A DNA stretch of 64,000 nucleotides. It comes from Clavaria fumosa. Taxonomy: Eukaryota > Basidiomycota > Agaricomycetes > Agaricales > Clavariaceae. The stretch is from assembly GCA_951802425.1 (NCBI GenBank), contig OX637806.1, positions 992,001 to 1,056,000 of the forward strand, written 5' to 3'. Each line of letters starts with the position of its first letter. Positions within the stretch are counted from its first letter, which is position 1. A program made the position numbers and the translations under genes. The notes beneath the pieces are model-generated. The model saw nothing but the letters and a program-made list of their open reading frames with translations. It searched no databases and had not been told where the DNA came from. Below, piece after piece: positions 12,164-23,178 of the stretch.

Positions 12164-12231
12164 GGACTTAGAAAAACTTCAACATCAGATGAGATCATGT
12201 GATCTGATGTTGATGTTTTTCTTCCAAGTCC
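12164..12231. repeat. Long imperfect palindrome (hairpin)
   Basis: The left arm GGACTTAG...TTCAACATCAGAT pairs with the right arm ATCTGATGTTGATG...CCAAGTCC across an 11-base loop (12191-12201). The stem is about 28 bp with small bulges. It sits between the two repeat tracts of the TIR element. Confidence 0.8.
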
Positions 12232-12300
12232 GTGTCAAGTCATGTGTCATGTCCGTGCCACGCATCCCCACTGGCACTCAGCCAACGACTTGCAGCAGGA

Positions 12301-12790
12301 GCGATGACCATGACGGACCATGACGGCAACAACCACAACCACGACCGCGACGACCACGACCACGACCGTGACGACCACGACCAGAGTCACCAGACCACGA
12401 CCATGGCCACAACCATGACCACGACGGCGACGACGATGGTGATGACCACGACCACGACGGCGACGACGATGGTGATGACCACGACCACGACGGCAATGGC
12501 GATGACCACGACCATGACAGCGACGATGATGGCGACGATGATGGCGATGACCACGACCACGACGGCAACGACAATGGTGATGACCACGACGGCGACGGTG
12601 ATGACCACGGTGACAGCGACGGCAACGACCATGACAGCGATGACAGCGACGACTGCGATGACAGTGATGACAGCGACGGCGACGACAGCAATGGTGACAA
12701 CTGTGACAGCGACAACTGCGACAGCAACAACAGCAACGGCGAAAACAGCAATGGCGACGACAGCGACGGCAACAACAGCAACGATGATGA
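12301..12790. repeat. GAC/GAT/AAC trinucleotide repeat tract
   Basis: About 490 bp of degenerate GACCAC, GACGGC, GATGAC and AACAGC units. The plus-strand open frame reads Thr/Met/Ala repeats and the minus strand reads Ser/Leu or Val repeats, so I treat it as non-coding satellite-like sequence inside the TIR element. Confidence 0.8.
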
Positions 12791-12981
12791 AGGTATGTCT
12801 TTGTCTCCTTTGGGTGAACTTAGAATTACTTTATGTACTTTGTGTTGGACTCGGACTTACGACCCTTATTCAGTACTTTACAAAATGTTTACTAAGACGT
12901 AGTAAGGACAACCGGAGTGTCTTAGATGACTTAATTGCCTTAGACTCAATTCTAAGTCTACTAAGTCACCCTCAGTAACCC

Positions 12982-13006
12982 TCAGAGATTTCCCCTTTTC
13001 CTGATG
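12982..13006 (-). repeat. Right terminal inverted repeat (25 bp)
   Basis: Exact reverse complement of 10399-10423. Confidence 0.85.
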
Positions 13007-13352
13007 CTGGCACCCCATAATTTGTGTTTACTATTAACCAACTTGCCACATAAGTACATATTGCTCAGCCCAGGGGAGTGGACATCCACCACTCATATCC
13101 TGTGCCATGCAAATGAAAAGCTGCTACCCAGATTTGCTGCACCATTTTCAGATGGCCACATCACATCAGGAAACCTCAAAATGTCTTGACCCAGCTTGAT
13201 CTGGCTTGACCTCAGTGGTCAAGACAGATCAAGAACTTTTTTGGTCAAGAACTTCATCTTGAAAACACAAAACAAACCAACTTATACAAGTTGAAGTTCT
13301 TGATTCAAGAACAGTCAAGTGTACAAGATGTAATAAGGGTGTAGTGCTCAGC
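13007..13352. other. Non-coding spacer with inverted CAAGAACTT/AAGTTCTTG words
   Basis: No gene seen. The sequence contains several direct and inverted copies of CAAGAACTT-like words (about 13220-13315), which suggests the remains of another repeat. Confidence 0.4.
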
Positions 13353-13812
13353 TGGCCATCAGCGGTGTGTTTCATCATTAAGGTCACGAGGTCCATGCAT
13401 GCGGTCACATGGATGGTGGTAGTGATGCAGGTGATGCTAGTGACACAGGTGACGCTTGGGTGGGAAGTCACATGGATAACGCTGGTAATGCAGGTAACAC
13501 TAGTGGCGTCAGTGGTGCCGTGTGGCAAGTCACATGCTGGCTGAGGAAGATTGCATAACTGTGTGTCGTGCCTCGATTTGGCAGGTTCGGGTGGTAGACA
13601 CATGTAGGGTAAGGTGGCAGGAGGTGACACAAGTATAGTATGATAGTCGCGAGTGTCGTGTGAATGCGGGAGAGGTCAGGGAGGCTTCCGGAAGGGGATG
13701 GCGGGTTCCAGAAGTGTGTAGAGGAGCTTGCGAGGTTGTAGAGGGATGTCGGGAGGCTCGTAGGTGCTGGTAAAGTCGGTTTGGGCAAGGGAAAAATGAA
13801 TGGGTCCTGACA
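13353..13812 (-). repeat. LTR-like repeat, copy 1 (460 bp)
   Basis: This segment is closely similar, in the same orientation, to 18176-18630 joined to 25770-25793. Read on the minus strand it begins TGTCAGGACCCATTC and ends TGGCCA, so it has the TG...CA ends of an LTR. On the minus strand it directly follows a reverse transcriptase frame broken after NVMMAKWAQK. The simplest reading is the 3' LTR of gypsy element A after an internal deletion. It carries no gene. Confidence 0.6.
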
Positions 13813-14879
13813 CTTCTGCGCCCATTTGGCCATCATGACATTCCAGTAGCCCCATTCTATGTCGAGGCTCATGAATACCTCAGCCTTCCTTAGACTTGCC
13901 ACGGTTTCATCGATCCTGGGTAATGGGTATATATCCTTCATGCAGAAAGAGTTGAGGCATTTGTAGTTGATGATGGGCTGCAGTTTGTCCCCCTCGTCTT
14001 TGAAGAAGATTGGACTTACATAGTCCGATTCTCCCCAGACTAGCCAGCCTTTTTTTTGAGCCATGCTTTTCAAGCCTCATCTTCTTTACTAGTGAGTGGG
14101 TAGACTTTCAAGCATAGGAAGCCAGGGTTGTTTTTAAATTTGACTTCGTAATCAATTCTGGGCAGGGACTTGGGTAGCTTCTGGCCGGTTTTTCCCATGA
14201 ATACCTGGGGGTACAGTGCTTTCCAATCAGGCGTGGTCATCTTATCATGTAGATTCCGGAAACCGTAACCATAGTCCACAATGTGGCAATCCTTCTTCTT
14301 ACACTTGTCGAAGCAGATGTACTTCTCAAACCATCAGATCCTGGGGTTATGATACTGAAGCCAGTCATGTCCTAAAATTGCACAGTGTCCACTAACTCAA
14401 CCTAGTAAGAATTGTTTGATTTCCACATGGCCCCCTATGTTGAGGCAGAGCACCACAGAGTGTTTGAAAGCTCCACAGGTGTTTGTAGTCTCATCAATGT
14501 TCTTGAAAACTATGGGAGTGTCGAGTTTTGTGAGGTTTATCTTCTTATTGAGGGCCCATTCTAGGTCCATGACAGACATAGTACAGCCAGAGTCAATCAG
14601 TAGTTTGATGTCGTAGCTCTCTTTGGTGTCCAATGTGGTTATATATCCTGGTATGTCCAATTGTCACTCTCCTCCTTTCCCATAAGTGGTTTTAGGGTCA
14701 GATTCCCAGTGTACATCATCGTTGTATCCTGGGAGCTTCTTGGGAGTGAGGTCCTTGAGGGTGTGCTTGGCCCTCTCAGCCTCTTTCGACAAAGGAAATG
14801 GTGGCATGTCATTTACGAACTGATTTACATGGTGATGTCGAGCAGGAACAATATATACAGACCCGGCTTTAGCACTCAA
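13813..14879 (-). pseudogene. Truncated pol of Ty3/gypsy element A (protease and N-terminal reverse transcriptase)
   Basis: Minus-strand pieces in order are: a protease region with IKLLIDSGCTMSVMDLEW (aspartic protease D-S-G motif) at 14397-14660; a linker with TTPDWKALYPQVF at 14070-14279; and the start of reverse transcriptase with YVSPIFFKDEGDKLQPIINY and PLPRIDETVASL at 13813-14075. The pieces are in different frames or separated by stops. The reverse transcriptase stops before its catalytic motif and runs straight into the 460-bp LTR-like repeat. RNase H and integrase are missing, so the element cannot be autonomous. Confidence 0.85.
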
Positions 14880-16171
14880 GCAGGTCCCTCCTGAAAATCC
14901 TGCGATTCGTTGGTTGGGGTAGCATCTGTGGCAGGTCCCAGTGTTGGTGCTTGGGGCCTCATCTGGATGTGCAATTGGTCTCTCAATTGTGCAATCGTGT
15001 TCTCCATTTCTTCAAAGTCATTTTGCCCAGCAGTAGTGGTTGCGTAGGAGGGGTTGAATGACGTCAGGGAAGTCGGATGTGAGGCTGGGTACGCTGGGAT
15101 GGGGTAGGGAGAAAAAGGGGGTGGCATGTAATACCCAGGGGGTGAGCGCATCTCGAATGCGCTACCGGTCCTTGCTTGCTGTCGAGGGATGGTGCGCCAT
15201 TGGGGTGGTTCAGGACATAGCCGTGCAGGGTGGCCAACTTGGCCGCAGTTGTAACATACAAGGGGCCATTGCGGTCCCATGCCTCGGCTCGTGTCCATAG
15301 GGGTTCCTTGTTTTGTCCCGGACAGCCTGTTCCACTGTCCTATGGGTACTCCTTGCATACATGGCTGTTGTTGCTGCTGCTGTGGTTGCCATAGCACCTG
15401 CTGTGGTGGTTGTTGTTGTTGCTGCTGTGGCTGGCCCCATTAGGCTGGTACTCTGTACGCCAGCTGTGGCTGCCATTGTGGCGATCCGAAAAAGCGGTTC
15501 TGCAGGGGCAGCAGTGGCCTCGGTTGATTCCAGGTGGGGTGAGGGCGGGCTTGTGCTTGCATCTCTCTCTGCACTGCAGTATGTAGTTGGTGCTGTCTGT
15601 CCAGGCATATGGCTAGCACTTGGAATGCTTGGTAATCTTCTGGTTGGTCAGCACAAGCGAGAATCTTCTCCATCAACTTAGGGTGTAGTGCCCTCATCAA
15701 CAGTGCATGGATGACATTCCAATGTGTTTCCTGATTGTATCCAGCTCGGCTCATCAGCGTTTCAAGCTTCTGAAAGAACTGGGAGGCGTCCATTTGGATT
15801 TGCTTGAAGTTGTTCACTTCATGTACAGCCAGTGCCTGGTCCTCAATAGGAGCAAATGTCTCTTGTAGACGCGCCTCGAAGGTGGGCCAGAGTACGTTTT
15901 TGCCTCCCTCTTCCAGTAAAACATTTGCTGCTTGGTTTGCCCATTCTGCGGCGTACCCTTCGGTCATGTTGCTTAGGGTGAAAGCCACTTTGAGAAAATC
16001 ATTTGGGTATTTAGGTGCATTGACTCGGAATTCCAAATGTAAACTCCTGAGGAATGTCAGGAAGTCTTCCCTCTTCCCAGAGTAGGGGGAAATTTTCAAT
16101 GCGAGCATAATGGGTGCTATTGCAGGTGCGGCAGGAGCTTCGGGGGCAGCATCAGGAGCTATGTCAGCCAT
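14876..16171 (-). pseudogene. gag of Ty3/gypsy element A with one in-frame stop
   Basis: The frame starts MADIAPDAAPEAPAAP at 16171. It contains a retrotransposon-gag capsid-like region (FLTFLRSLHLEFRVN, then GYAAEWANQ) and a Gln-rich linker. A TAA at about 15440 interrupts the frame, which then continues to a CCHC zinc knuckle CYNCGQVGHPARLC and ends at 14876. The gag is related to, but clearly different from, that of element D (31996-32886). It packages element RNA in intact relatives. Confidence 0.85.
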
Positions 16172-18175
16172 TTCTTCAGTCTAACTCTTCAAGATAAATG
16201 CGGGGGGGGGGGTCCTGGAAAATGTCTATGTGTAGGTGGTCTTGGAATCCAACAAAGGTGAGGTTGGTCTGGGCCTTGGAGGATTGGTGTGTGGGCAAGG
16301 GTTCGTCAGTTTGGACTCCAATCGAAGTTTGTGTGTTGTCCTCGAGTTGTTCGAGGGCACTATGGTAATCGCTTTCTTCTTCTTCAAGGAAATCTCCTTC
16401 TCCAGCCAGAAATTCTAAGGTCTCCTGTTCGTAGGCTTGTTCGGCTGCAACTTCAGATAGTAAGGCTACTAGTCAGTTTCGGAAGGTATGCCACTTGGGT
16501 AAATGCGCAATTGATAACACGTTATCTGTACTTGGGTCTTGGGGTACGCAGATTCTTCGGGTAGCAAAGTGGTATTTTGGCGCCAATTGCACAGCTTCGG
16601 ATTGTCTCGGATATAGGAACTGCTCATAGGTCCTTCCTTGCGGTGTATTCGGTGGGGTCAACTGTTCAAAATCAGTGTCTTCATCAATTCCTGCTAGGGC
16701 TCTGCGCCTCTTGTGTCTTTCAAACGCTGTCCAGTAGCGTGCCAGTTTGTCTTCTCTGAATATGCAAGCCTTGCTTCGGCTTGGGCAGGGTGAGGTGCCT
16801 AGGTCTGTGAGGAGGTAGGCAGGGGGAGAGGTTGTTACTTGTCAACAAATGTCAAGTTGACTCTCAGGTATCTGAGGGACTTGGGTGAAGTCAGTCGAAT
16901 GAGAGCAAGAAGAATATGTGATTGGAAGTAACAACCTAAGGAGGGTTGTTACTTGGCTAGTTACTTATACACTACTGAGAGAAGGGTCATAGCATGAGTC
17001 ACAACAGAAGACGACCAACATGTGTGGGCGGTGAGGCATGGTATGAGTCATACATGATAAGGTGAAGGGGTGGTAGCATGTGGTATGTGACAAATGTGAA
17101 GAAGGGGTGGCAGCATGTGGTATGTGACAAATGTGAAGAAGGGGTGGTAGCATGTGGTATGTGACAAATGTGAAGAAGGGGTGGCAGCATGTGGTATGTG
17201 ATGAATGTGAAGAAGGGGTGTTTGCATGGTGTGAAAGAAGAGGAAAAAGGGGGGTGTGATGTGTGAAGGGGGAGATAGGGGGAATCACATGGTATTGTTC
17301 TAACACAATCAACTGTTGAGCACAGTCGATAATGCTCAGTCCTGGAAGGTTGCGAGGACGTTTGAGAAGATGTGAGAATGAGGAGAGACAAGTAGAGAGG
17401 AGGGAGACATTGCTGAGAAGGTTATGAAGTCAGTAGATGAAGTGTAGAGAGGGAAAAGGATGAGTTGAGAGAAATAGGTAATGCTGAGAAGGTCACAAAG
17501 CTGACCAACGAAGTGTGAAGGAAGAAACAGACGAGGAGGGAGAAATAGATGATGTTGAGAGAGTCGTGGGTAGTCGTGACAATGTCAAGAGGTGTATTGG
17601 TGAAGGCAATGACTTTGCTAACTGACGAGAGAACCTACAGGGTTCGGGGAATCAGTACCAAGACGAAGGAAAGGAAATACTTAAGGTGCGCAAGTTGTAC
17701 AAGTGCAGAGAACGAGTTAGAATGAAGCAGAGTGTGTCTTGGTGTTGTTGAAGTCACCAAGCGAGACAAGACCTATCAATCATGGTGGTTCCAAGCTCAA
17801 AGGGCGTAATAGCCTCAAGCTTAAACCAAAGTGCATCAATATCAAGTCTAGAGTACTGTAAGTACATGCAAGACTTTATATACATGCATACAGGGAGTAT
17901 AACGGAAAAGGAAAAGTACAAAGGTCGCCAGGCAACAGAACTATAGTAGTGCAGGGTATGTTTAGTTGTATAGTAACTAGGCATGTGTTCTACTAAGGTT
18001 GCAAGGGGTTAGGAATGCATAGGTAAGGTTGCGAAGATGACCTGTCATGAGTTGTGACCTGGTTAAATAAGCATATACGTAACTATAACTATGGGGAGAT
18101 TCTCAGATCATATGTAATGTAGTTATAGAGGACTGAGGAGAGGAAGGAGAACATAATCTGAAAGATATATGCAGC
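16172..18175. other. Leader region of element A, with a small ORF relic and a tandem repeat
   Basis: A minus-strand frame at 16473-16661 contains TYEQFLYPRQSEAVQL and ATRRICVPQDPS, and coding-like sequence with DYHSALEQLEDNTQTS continues toward gag between 16440 and 16200. This looks like a small protein encoded upstream of gag, now broken. From 16840 to 18175 I see no gene: a TTGTTACTTG...AGTAACAAC inverted motif near 16840-16935, a 37-bp tandem repeat at 17071-17218, then AT-rich sequence. Confidence 0.45.
17071..17218. repeat. 37-bp tandem repeat, four copies
   Basis: A unit TGGTAGCATGTGGTATGTGA plus CAAATGTGAAGAAGGGG recurs with a 37-bp period. The copies alternate between GGTAGC and GGCAGC, which suggests a later duplication of a two-unit block. 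Confidence 0.88.
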
Positions 18176-18630
18176 TGACCATTGGTGGCACATTTGAGTG
18201 TTAAGGTCACGAGGTCATAGGAGTGATCACGTGGGTGATGGTGTTGACGCAGGTGACACAGGTGACCTTGGGCAGGAGGTCACATGGGTAATGCTGGTAA
18301 TGCAGGTAATGGCTGTAACACTGGTAACATATTAGTGCTGGTAGTGGTAGCGCCAGGGGTGCTGCGTGGCAAGTCACGTGCCGGCTGAAGAAGATGCGCA
18401 AGGGCGTGTTGCATGTCGAGGTGGTGGATCCAGGCAAAGTATACACATGGGTGAGGTGGAGAGAGGTGTCGCAAGTATGGTATGGTGGTCGTGAGTGTCG
18501 TGTGAACACAGGGGAAGTCGGGGAGGCTTCCAGAAGAGGATGGCAGGTCCCGGAAGTGTGTAAAGGGGTTCGCAAGGTTGTAGAGGGCTGTTGGGAGGTT
18601 CATAGATGTTGGTAAAGTTGGTTTGGGTAG
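18176..18630 (-). repeat. LTR-like repeat, copy 2, left part
   Basis: Direct-orientation match to 13353-13812. The copy is interrupted after GGTAG at 18630 by LTR element C and resumes at 25770-25793 with GGGAAAAATGAATGGGTCC followed by TGACA. It is followed on the right by relic B. Confidence 0.7.
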
Positions 18631-19836
18631 TGTCACGTCCATGCTGCTCCCTTCAGGTCTGGACCGGAAACACCATCTCCGGTCCCAGACTTCCTATCTC
18701 CGGCCTCGACTCCCATCTCCCGCCCCCAACTTCGGTCTCCGGACCCCGACTTCCAATCTCCGGACCCGACCTCCGAACTCCGGACCCGGACCTCCGAACT
18801 CCTGCTCTGGTGCCTCAGCATCTGAGGGTACCTGCCCCACATGTGGGGCAGGCACCAAACCCACACCTGGGGATAGTTCCCCAAGAGGCTGTCCTGATCC
18901 CGATCCCAATTCCCAAACCCGACTTCCTGACTGTCGTGAACCGACGTCCGTGGTTACTCCACCAGCAACGAACTCCGAGCGTGGAAACCGGACAATCCAC
19001 GCAGTTGCTTGGCAGCGTAGTTACCAACCTGATGGTAGTAGCATCTGACTCCGGGATCAGGAAACTGATCCCTGTTGTTATTCCATTGTTCCGTAGTAAG
19101 TCCTGCAACATATCTCTGGGACATTCTCCGTAGCTACCGTCAATACTCCGGGTTGCTGGACACACCCCAGACTCGTAGTATATATACCTACCTACTTCGT
19201 AGAGTATTCTGCAGTCCGGATACCTCCCTCGTACACCCTTGCACCCCCTCTATACCCATACCTCTGTACCTGTACCCTGTCCGACCCCTGTCTCCTGTCC
19301 CTCCATCTATCTCCGCACCTCCGTCCTTTCCGCCCACCACCTTGTAATTTGTATCATGTCTAATCCGACCCTCGTCCTCTGTCTCTTACACCAGTTCTGC
19401 TAATTCCTGACTGACCCCCGACCAACTCCAGACCAACTCTGGACCAACTCGAAATCTGTCCCCAACAACCCACACACTCCGTCCGACCTCCAGAAGCCAT
19501 CTCCAAACTCTGGAACTCCGGCCTCCGTCTCCTCTACTTAGTCACTCGTTGAATCTGAACTCCATCCAAACTCCGTCTCCACCCTCCCATTTGTCCCTCA
19601 TCTCAAATATGGTCAAGTCCAACCCGGACTTCTCCTCCGAGCACCGGACCCAAGATCCCAAATCCTGCAACCTCGAAATATGGGACACCCAGGACTCAGT
19701 AAGGGTGTCATTTCAATACGTTCGCCAAAGTCCCATCCGAACCCCAAAGTCCACTCCCAGACATTCCGGACATCCCGGACCCAAACTCCGAACTCTGACC
19801 GGACTTCACCCTGACCCTCCGAGCATGCACATAACA
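18631..19836 (+). repeat. Element C left LTR (1206 bp)
   Basis: TG...CA ends. The TATA-like TATATATA is at 19179-19186, and a segment AGTCCGGATAC at 19213-19223 lies 34 nt downstream, where transcription should start. It matches 24530-25764 over its whole length. Confidence 0.85.
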
Positions 19837-19838
19837 GT

Positions 19839-19849
19839 GTATCTGGACT
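19839..19849 (+). other. Putative self-priming primer-binding site of element C
   Basis: GTATCTGGACT lies 2 nt after the left LTR. It can pair over all 11 positions (one G-U) with AGTCCGGATAC at 19213-19223 of the LTR, which lies at the predicted RNA 5' end. In Tf1/sushi elements this pairing replaces the tRNA primer. I see no ordinary tRNA-complementary TGG-type site. Confidence 0.6.
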
Positions 19850-22800
19850 CCCGCTTTCTAGTCCTGAAATATTCCTTCACCTGACACAGTTGACCTCCAA
19901 CCCCTTAGTGGACAAGAGGCTGACACCCCCATCCCACAACTATGAGTGAATTGTTGATTCCCGACATCACTATCCCAACCAGCCGAGAATACTCCGCTGT
20001 CCCGCTCAACCTCGCTGATGCAACCCATGCCACTACAAAGTCCAGACCAAGTTCCGGCATGATCGCGAGCTAGGGAACCCGAACCCCTTTAACGGATCCG
20101 ACCTCCGAGAAACTCCAAAAATCCGACAAAAATCTCAAGTCAATATTTTTTGACTTATGAGCTCTGTTTTGGTGCATTTGCCGTTTCCACCCTGTCCGAT
20201 CTTTTGTAAATAACTTCTTCCCACCTCTGTGTACTTCAGTCCCCGTATTTCCGAAACTCCGACTGACCCCGGACATCGCACTTGTGCGTCCGGAAAACAC
20301 AAATCCGACCTCTCCGGTTCCGACCTGTCCCCCCCCCGACAATCTCTGATGGATTGTTCTACATCCATCAAAATCCGATCCCATCTCTGACCCATTTCCC
20401 GACCTTAGGAATCTTAACCGAGACCTCCTTGTCACTCTGATCAACCTCCTCTGCAGTCCCAGGATATTACTGACTCACCCACCAGAACCCGTTGGTTCAT
20501 GGGGTCAGAGACAGTGCCAATTTCCAGACTACCAGACACAAAGGAAAGTCAAATTATCTGAACCCGGGAATTCAAACTCCCAACCCGAACTCCAGACCGC
20601 TGCACCGGACATTTACTCCTCAAAAACGCAGTAACCCACTCCATGATCCCCGAACTTTGGAGATCAAAACCCTTTTGTTCCAGACTTAGCCCCGGGACGA
20701 AACTTCCGTCCAGTTCCATCCCCCGGAACCCGCAGACCTCTCCAACATAATTCCAGAAGTCCGCAACTCTGCCGATATGTTCACCAAGTCAAGTATTGAC
20801 TGACACATTGGCTCCATCTGACCACAAGGTCAATACTGGAAGCAGGAAAAGAGACCACAATACAGCACGATCAATTCCCGCTCCCACCCGGAACTCCGAA
20901 TCTTTCCGACACTTAATTACCTCCAAATCCAGTTTATCCACCAATCCGTCCACCCAACTCCGCGTATAGAATATCTGTCCCCCCTGTCTGCACCAAGACG
21001 GTTGTCTCCGCCTCGGCAAAGACTTTCGGGTCATTAATCCGAACCACCCGGAAAACCGCAACCCGACTCCGCCTCACCCCGGAAGTGCGAAGATCTTTTA
21101 TGGAAATCGATCTCCGGCATGCCTTCCATTCGTCCGCATCGTAGAAGCAACTTATGGAAAATCCATGCCTGGACCCACTCATGGTCCTTGGATTGGCTTA
21201 TTTTGCCTTTCCGTCTGACAAGTGCCATTTCGGCATTTCAACACTTTACTGTGTTCCCGACCCCTTGGCCTGCCAAATCCGAACACATTCCCGACTCCTC
21301 CGAATAGCTTCCGACAACTCCGAAAATATTCCGACTGCTCCCTGACACCTCCGATCCCACGCTCTAACTAATGCACACTCCGGAAATTACCCCGGACTCC
21401 CGACCCAACCCGGAAGGCCGCTACAGTCCCAGGAAACAGTTTTGTCACCCAGGACTGGCCTGAAACCCTGCAAGGCTAAGGAAAGTACCTACTCCGAAGC
21501 TTCGCAAATTCTGTGATTCCGATTCTCCAACACCATGGTACAGCTAATCCGAACTAGGCGATATCCCTTACCCGGAAACTCTCCGCAGAATGTCTTGAAC
21601 ATTCAAGACATTGAAAGTTTGATGCTTACTACATTTTCCACCTAGGTGACTGTCATTTCCGATGGTTGCCACGATTTCCCGTGATTTCCGCATCCGGGAA
21701 ATCGTTTCCGGTCATACTCCACTCCCGGACTTCTTATTCCGGCATAGTCAAACTATGGCACACCTACAAGGAACTCCCCGGCAATCGTTCGAAACTCTTG
21801 GTCTTTCATGCCTCAAAGGATCTGGTATCCCGATGTAGGTTTTCACTGACTACGAGAAGCCCGGACGTGCAGGAATCACACGGTCTCTGACTTGCATCGA
21901 GTCCGGTGACCGGAGTCCCTTTTCCAAACCTTTCCCGCCCCCAACCTGGTACTCCGATCCCGCTCCGGAATCCGACACCAAAATCCGAAACTCCGATTCA
22001 ATGGGACCTCTGCCCTAAGAGGGGGAGAGTGGCTACGCCATTCTAGGCCTTGAAGCAATTTCCAACTTACACCTTTGGCAAAACCACCTGAAATCCTCCT
22101 CCGGGCATCGTACCTCGTAAACTCCAGAACCCGACCCGAAACCTGAATGTTTGTATGAGCAAAATCTGACTGCTAGACGCGAACCCGCAGATCACTCGCA
22201 GGCCCCGCACAAGCAAAATCCGACTGTCCGGACTTTATCCCGGACCCCTCCAACTGGACACCCGGACTTATACTCTAAACGTCCTATCATCCGACCAAGT
22301 CCTACAGTCCCGACATGACCGCCCATCGCTAGTCAACTCGGACTTACCCGGAAATCCGACCCACCGGGATTATGTGTGGCCCAGCCATCCGAAGGTTCCG
22401 CAATTCCTGCATGAACTGCTGAGATCAAGTCCTCCGGCTTAGGCCTACGGACTCCTCCGCAACATCTGACTCCAGAGAAATTATGGAAATCCATCTCCAT
22501 GTATATTTCACCAAACCATCCGAACCCAGTTGCAAGCCAGGGATCGTTATCCCAATGTGCGATGCAGCCACCCGAGAAGTTGGCAAATTTCCACCACTCA
22601 AGTCTTTCCAGACACGGGATTCCGACACACGTAATATCCGACCCAAATCCGAAATCCGTCCTGCCACTGGAATTTGCGAATCAGCAATACCCTGAGCCCC
22701 GGAATTTCCCCGATTTCAGGGAATAAGAAACTCCGAACCCATCTGAACCTGTTTCCAGTGCCGCTTCCCATCCAATTGTCAAGCCACCAAAACACACATC

Positions 22801-23178
22801 CGACCCCTGAAATCCGAACCCGGACATTCGTCCACCTGACCCTCGGAGCAACTTAGCGAGGCAATGCTATGACCTCCGAAGTTCCTTCCGACTTCCGGCA
22901 CAAACTCCAACATGAAATCCAGTACTCTTAAGCTGAACCTTTCCCCGAAACCCGAACTCTGAATCCCGGAATCCGACTCACTGAAATTGTTCGACTCGCA
23001 GGTTTTTAAGTCCAACTCCTGCATAGGAACTGGTCGCAGATGTCTACTCTGCGAATCCGACACCACCCGGAATTTACTCCGAACCAGTCTCCAATCTCTG
23101 GCTTTTCTGCGCATGACTTAATTCACACAAGTCCAAACAAGAGAGCAAAGTACATTAAGTCAAAGAAAACAAAGGAAA
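19850..23178. other. Interior of element C without a convincing gene
   Basis: More than 3 kb with only short frames. One minus-strand stretch (about 20940-21180) reads ISIKDLRTSGVRRSR, then VAVFRVVRINDPKVFAEA and TTVLVQTGGTDILYAELGG across two frames. It looks like a once-coding region, but I cannot name it. The rest is CCGA-rich sequence. Confidence 0.45.

Larger units (their letters stand above)
10399..13006. mobile_element. Non-autonomous DNA-transposon-like element with 25-bp terminal inverted repeats
   Basis: The two ends are perfect inverted copies of a 25-bp sequence beginning CATCAGGAAAAGGGG, at 10399-10423 and 12982-13006. Both subterminal regions (about 10424-10670 and 12800-12980) are AT-richer and full of TAAGAC/CTTAG words, as in transposon ends that bind a transposase at repeated sites. 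The 2 kb between them is trinucleotide repeat with no transposase. I could not find a clear target-site duplication, so the true ends may lie slightly outside the perfect repeat. The class (hAT, CACTA-like or other) is not determined. Confidence 0.62.

Noticed and set aside
12278..12978. Thr/Met/Ala-rich 248-codon frame and Ser/Leu-rich minus-strand frame
   Set aside because: Triplet-repeat artefact inside the TIR element, with no start context, splice structure or conserved tail.
18631..18930. Possible CRISPR-like or tandem repeat because GGACCCGACCTCCGAACTCC-like words recur
   Set aside because: The repeats are irregular, lack unique spacers of constant size and lie within an LTR of a eukaryotic element.
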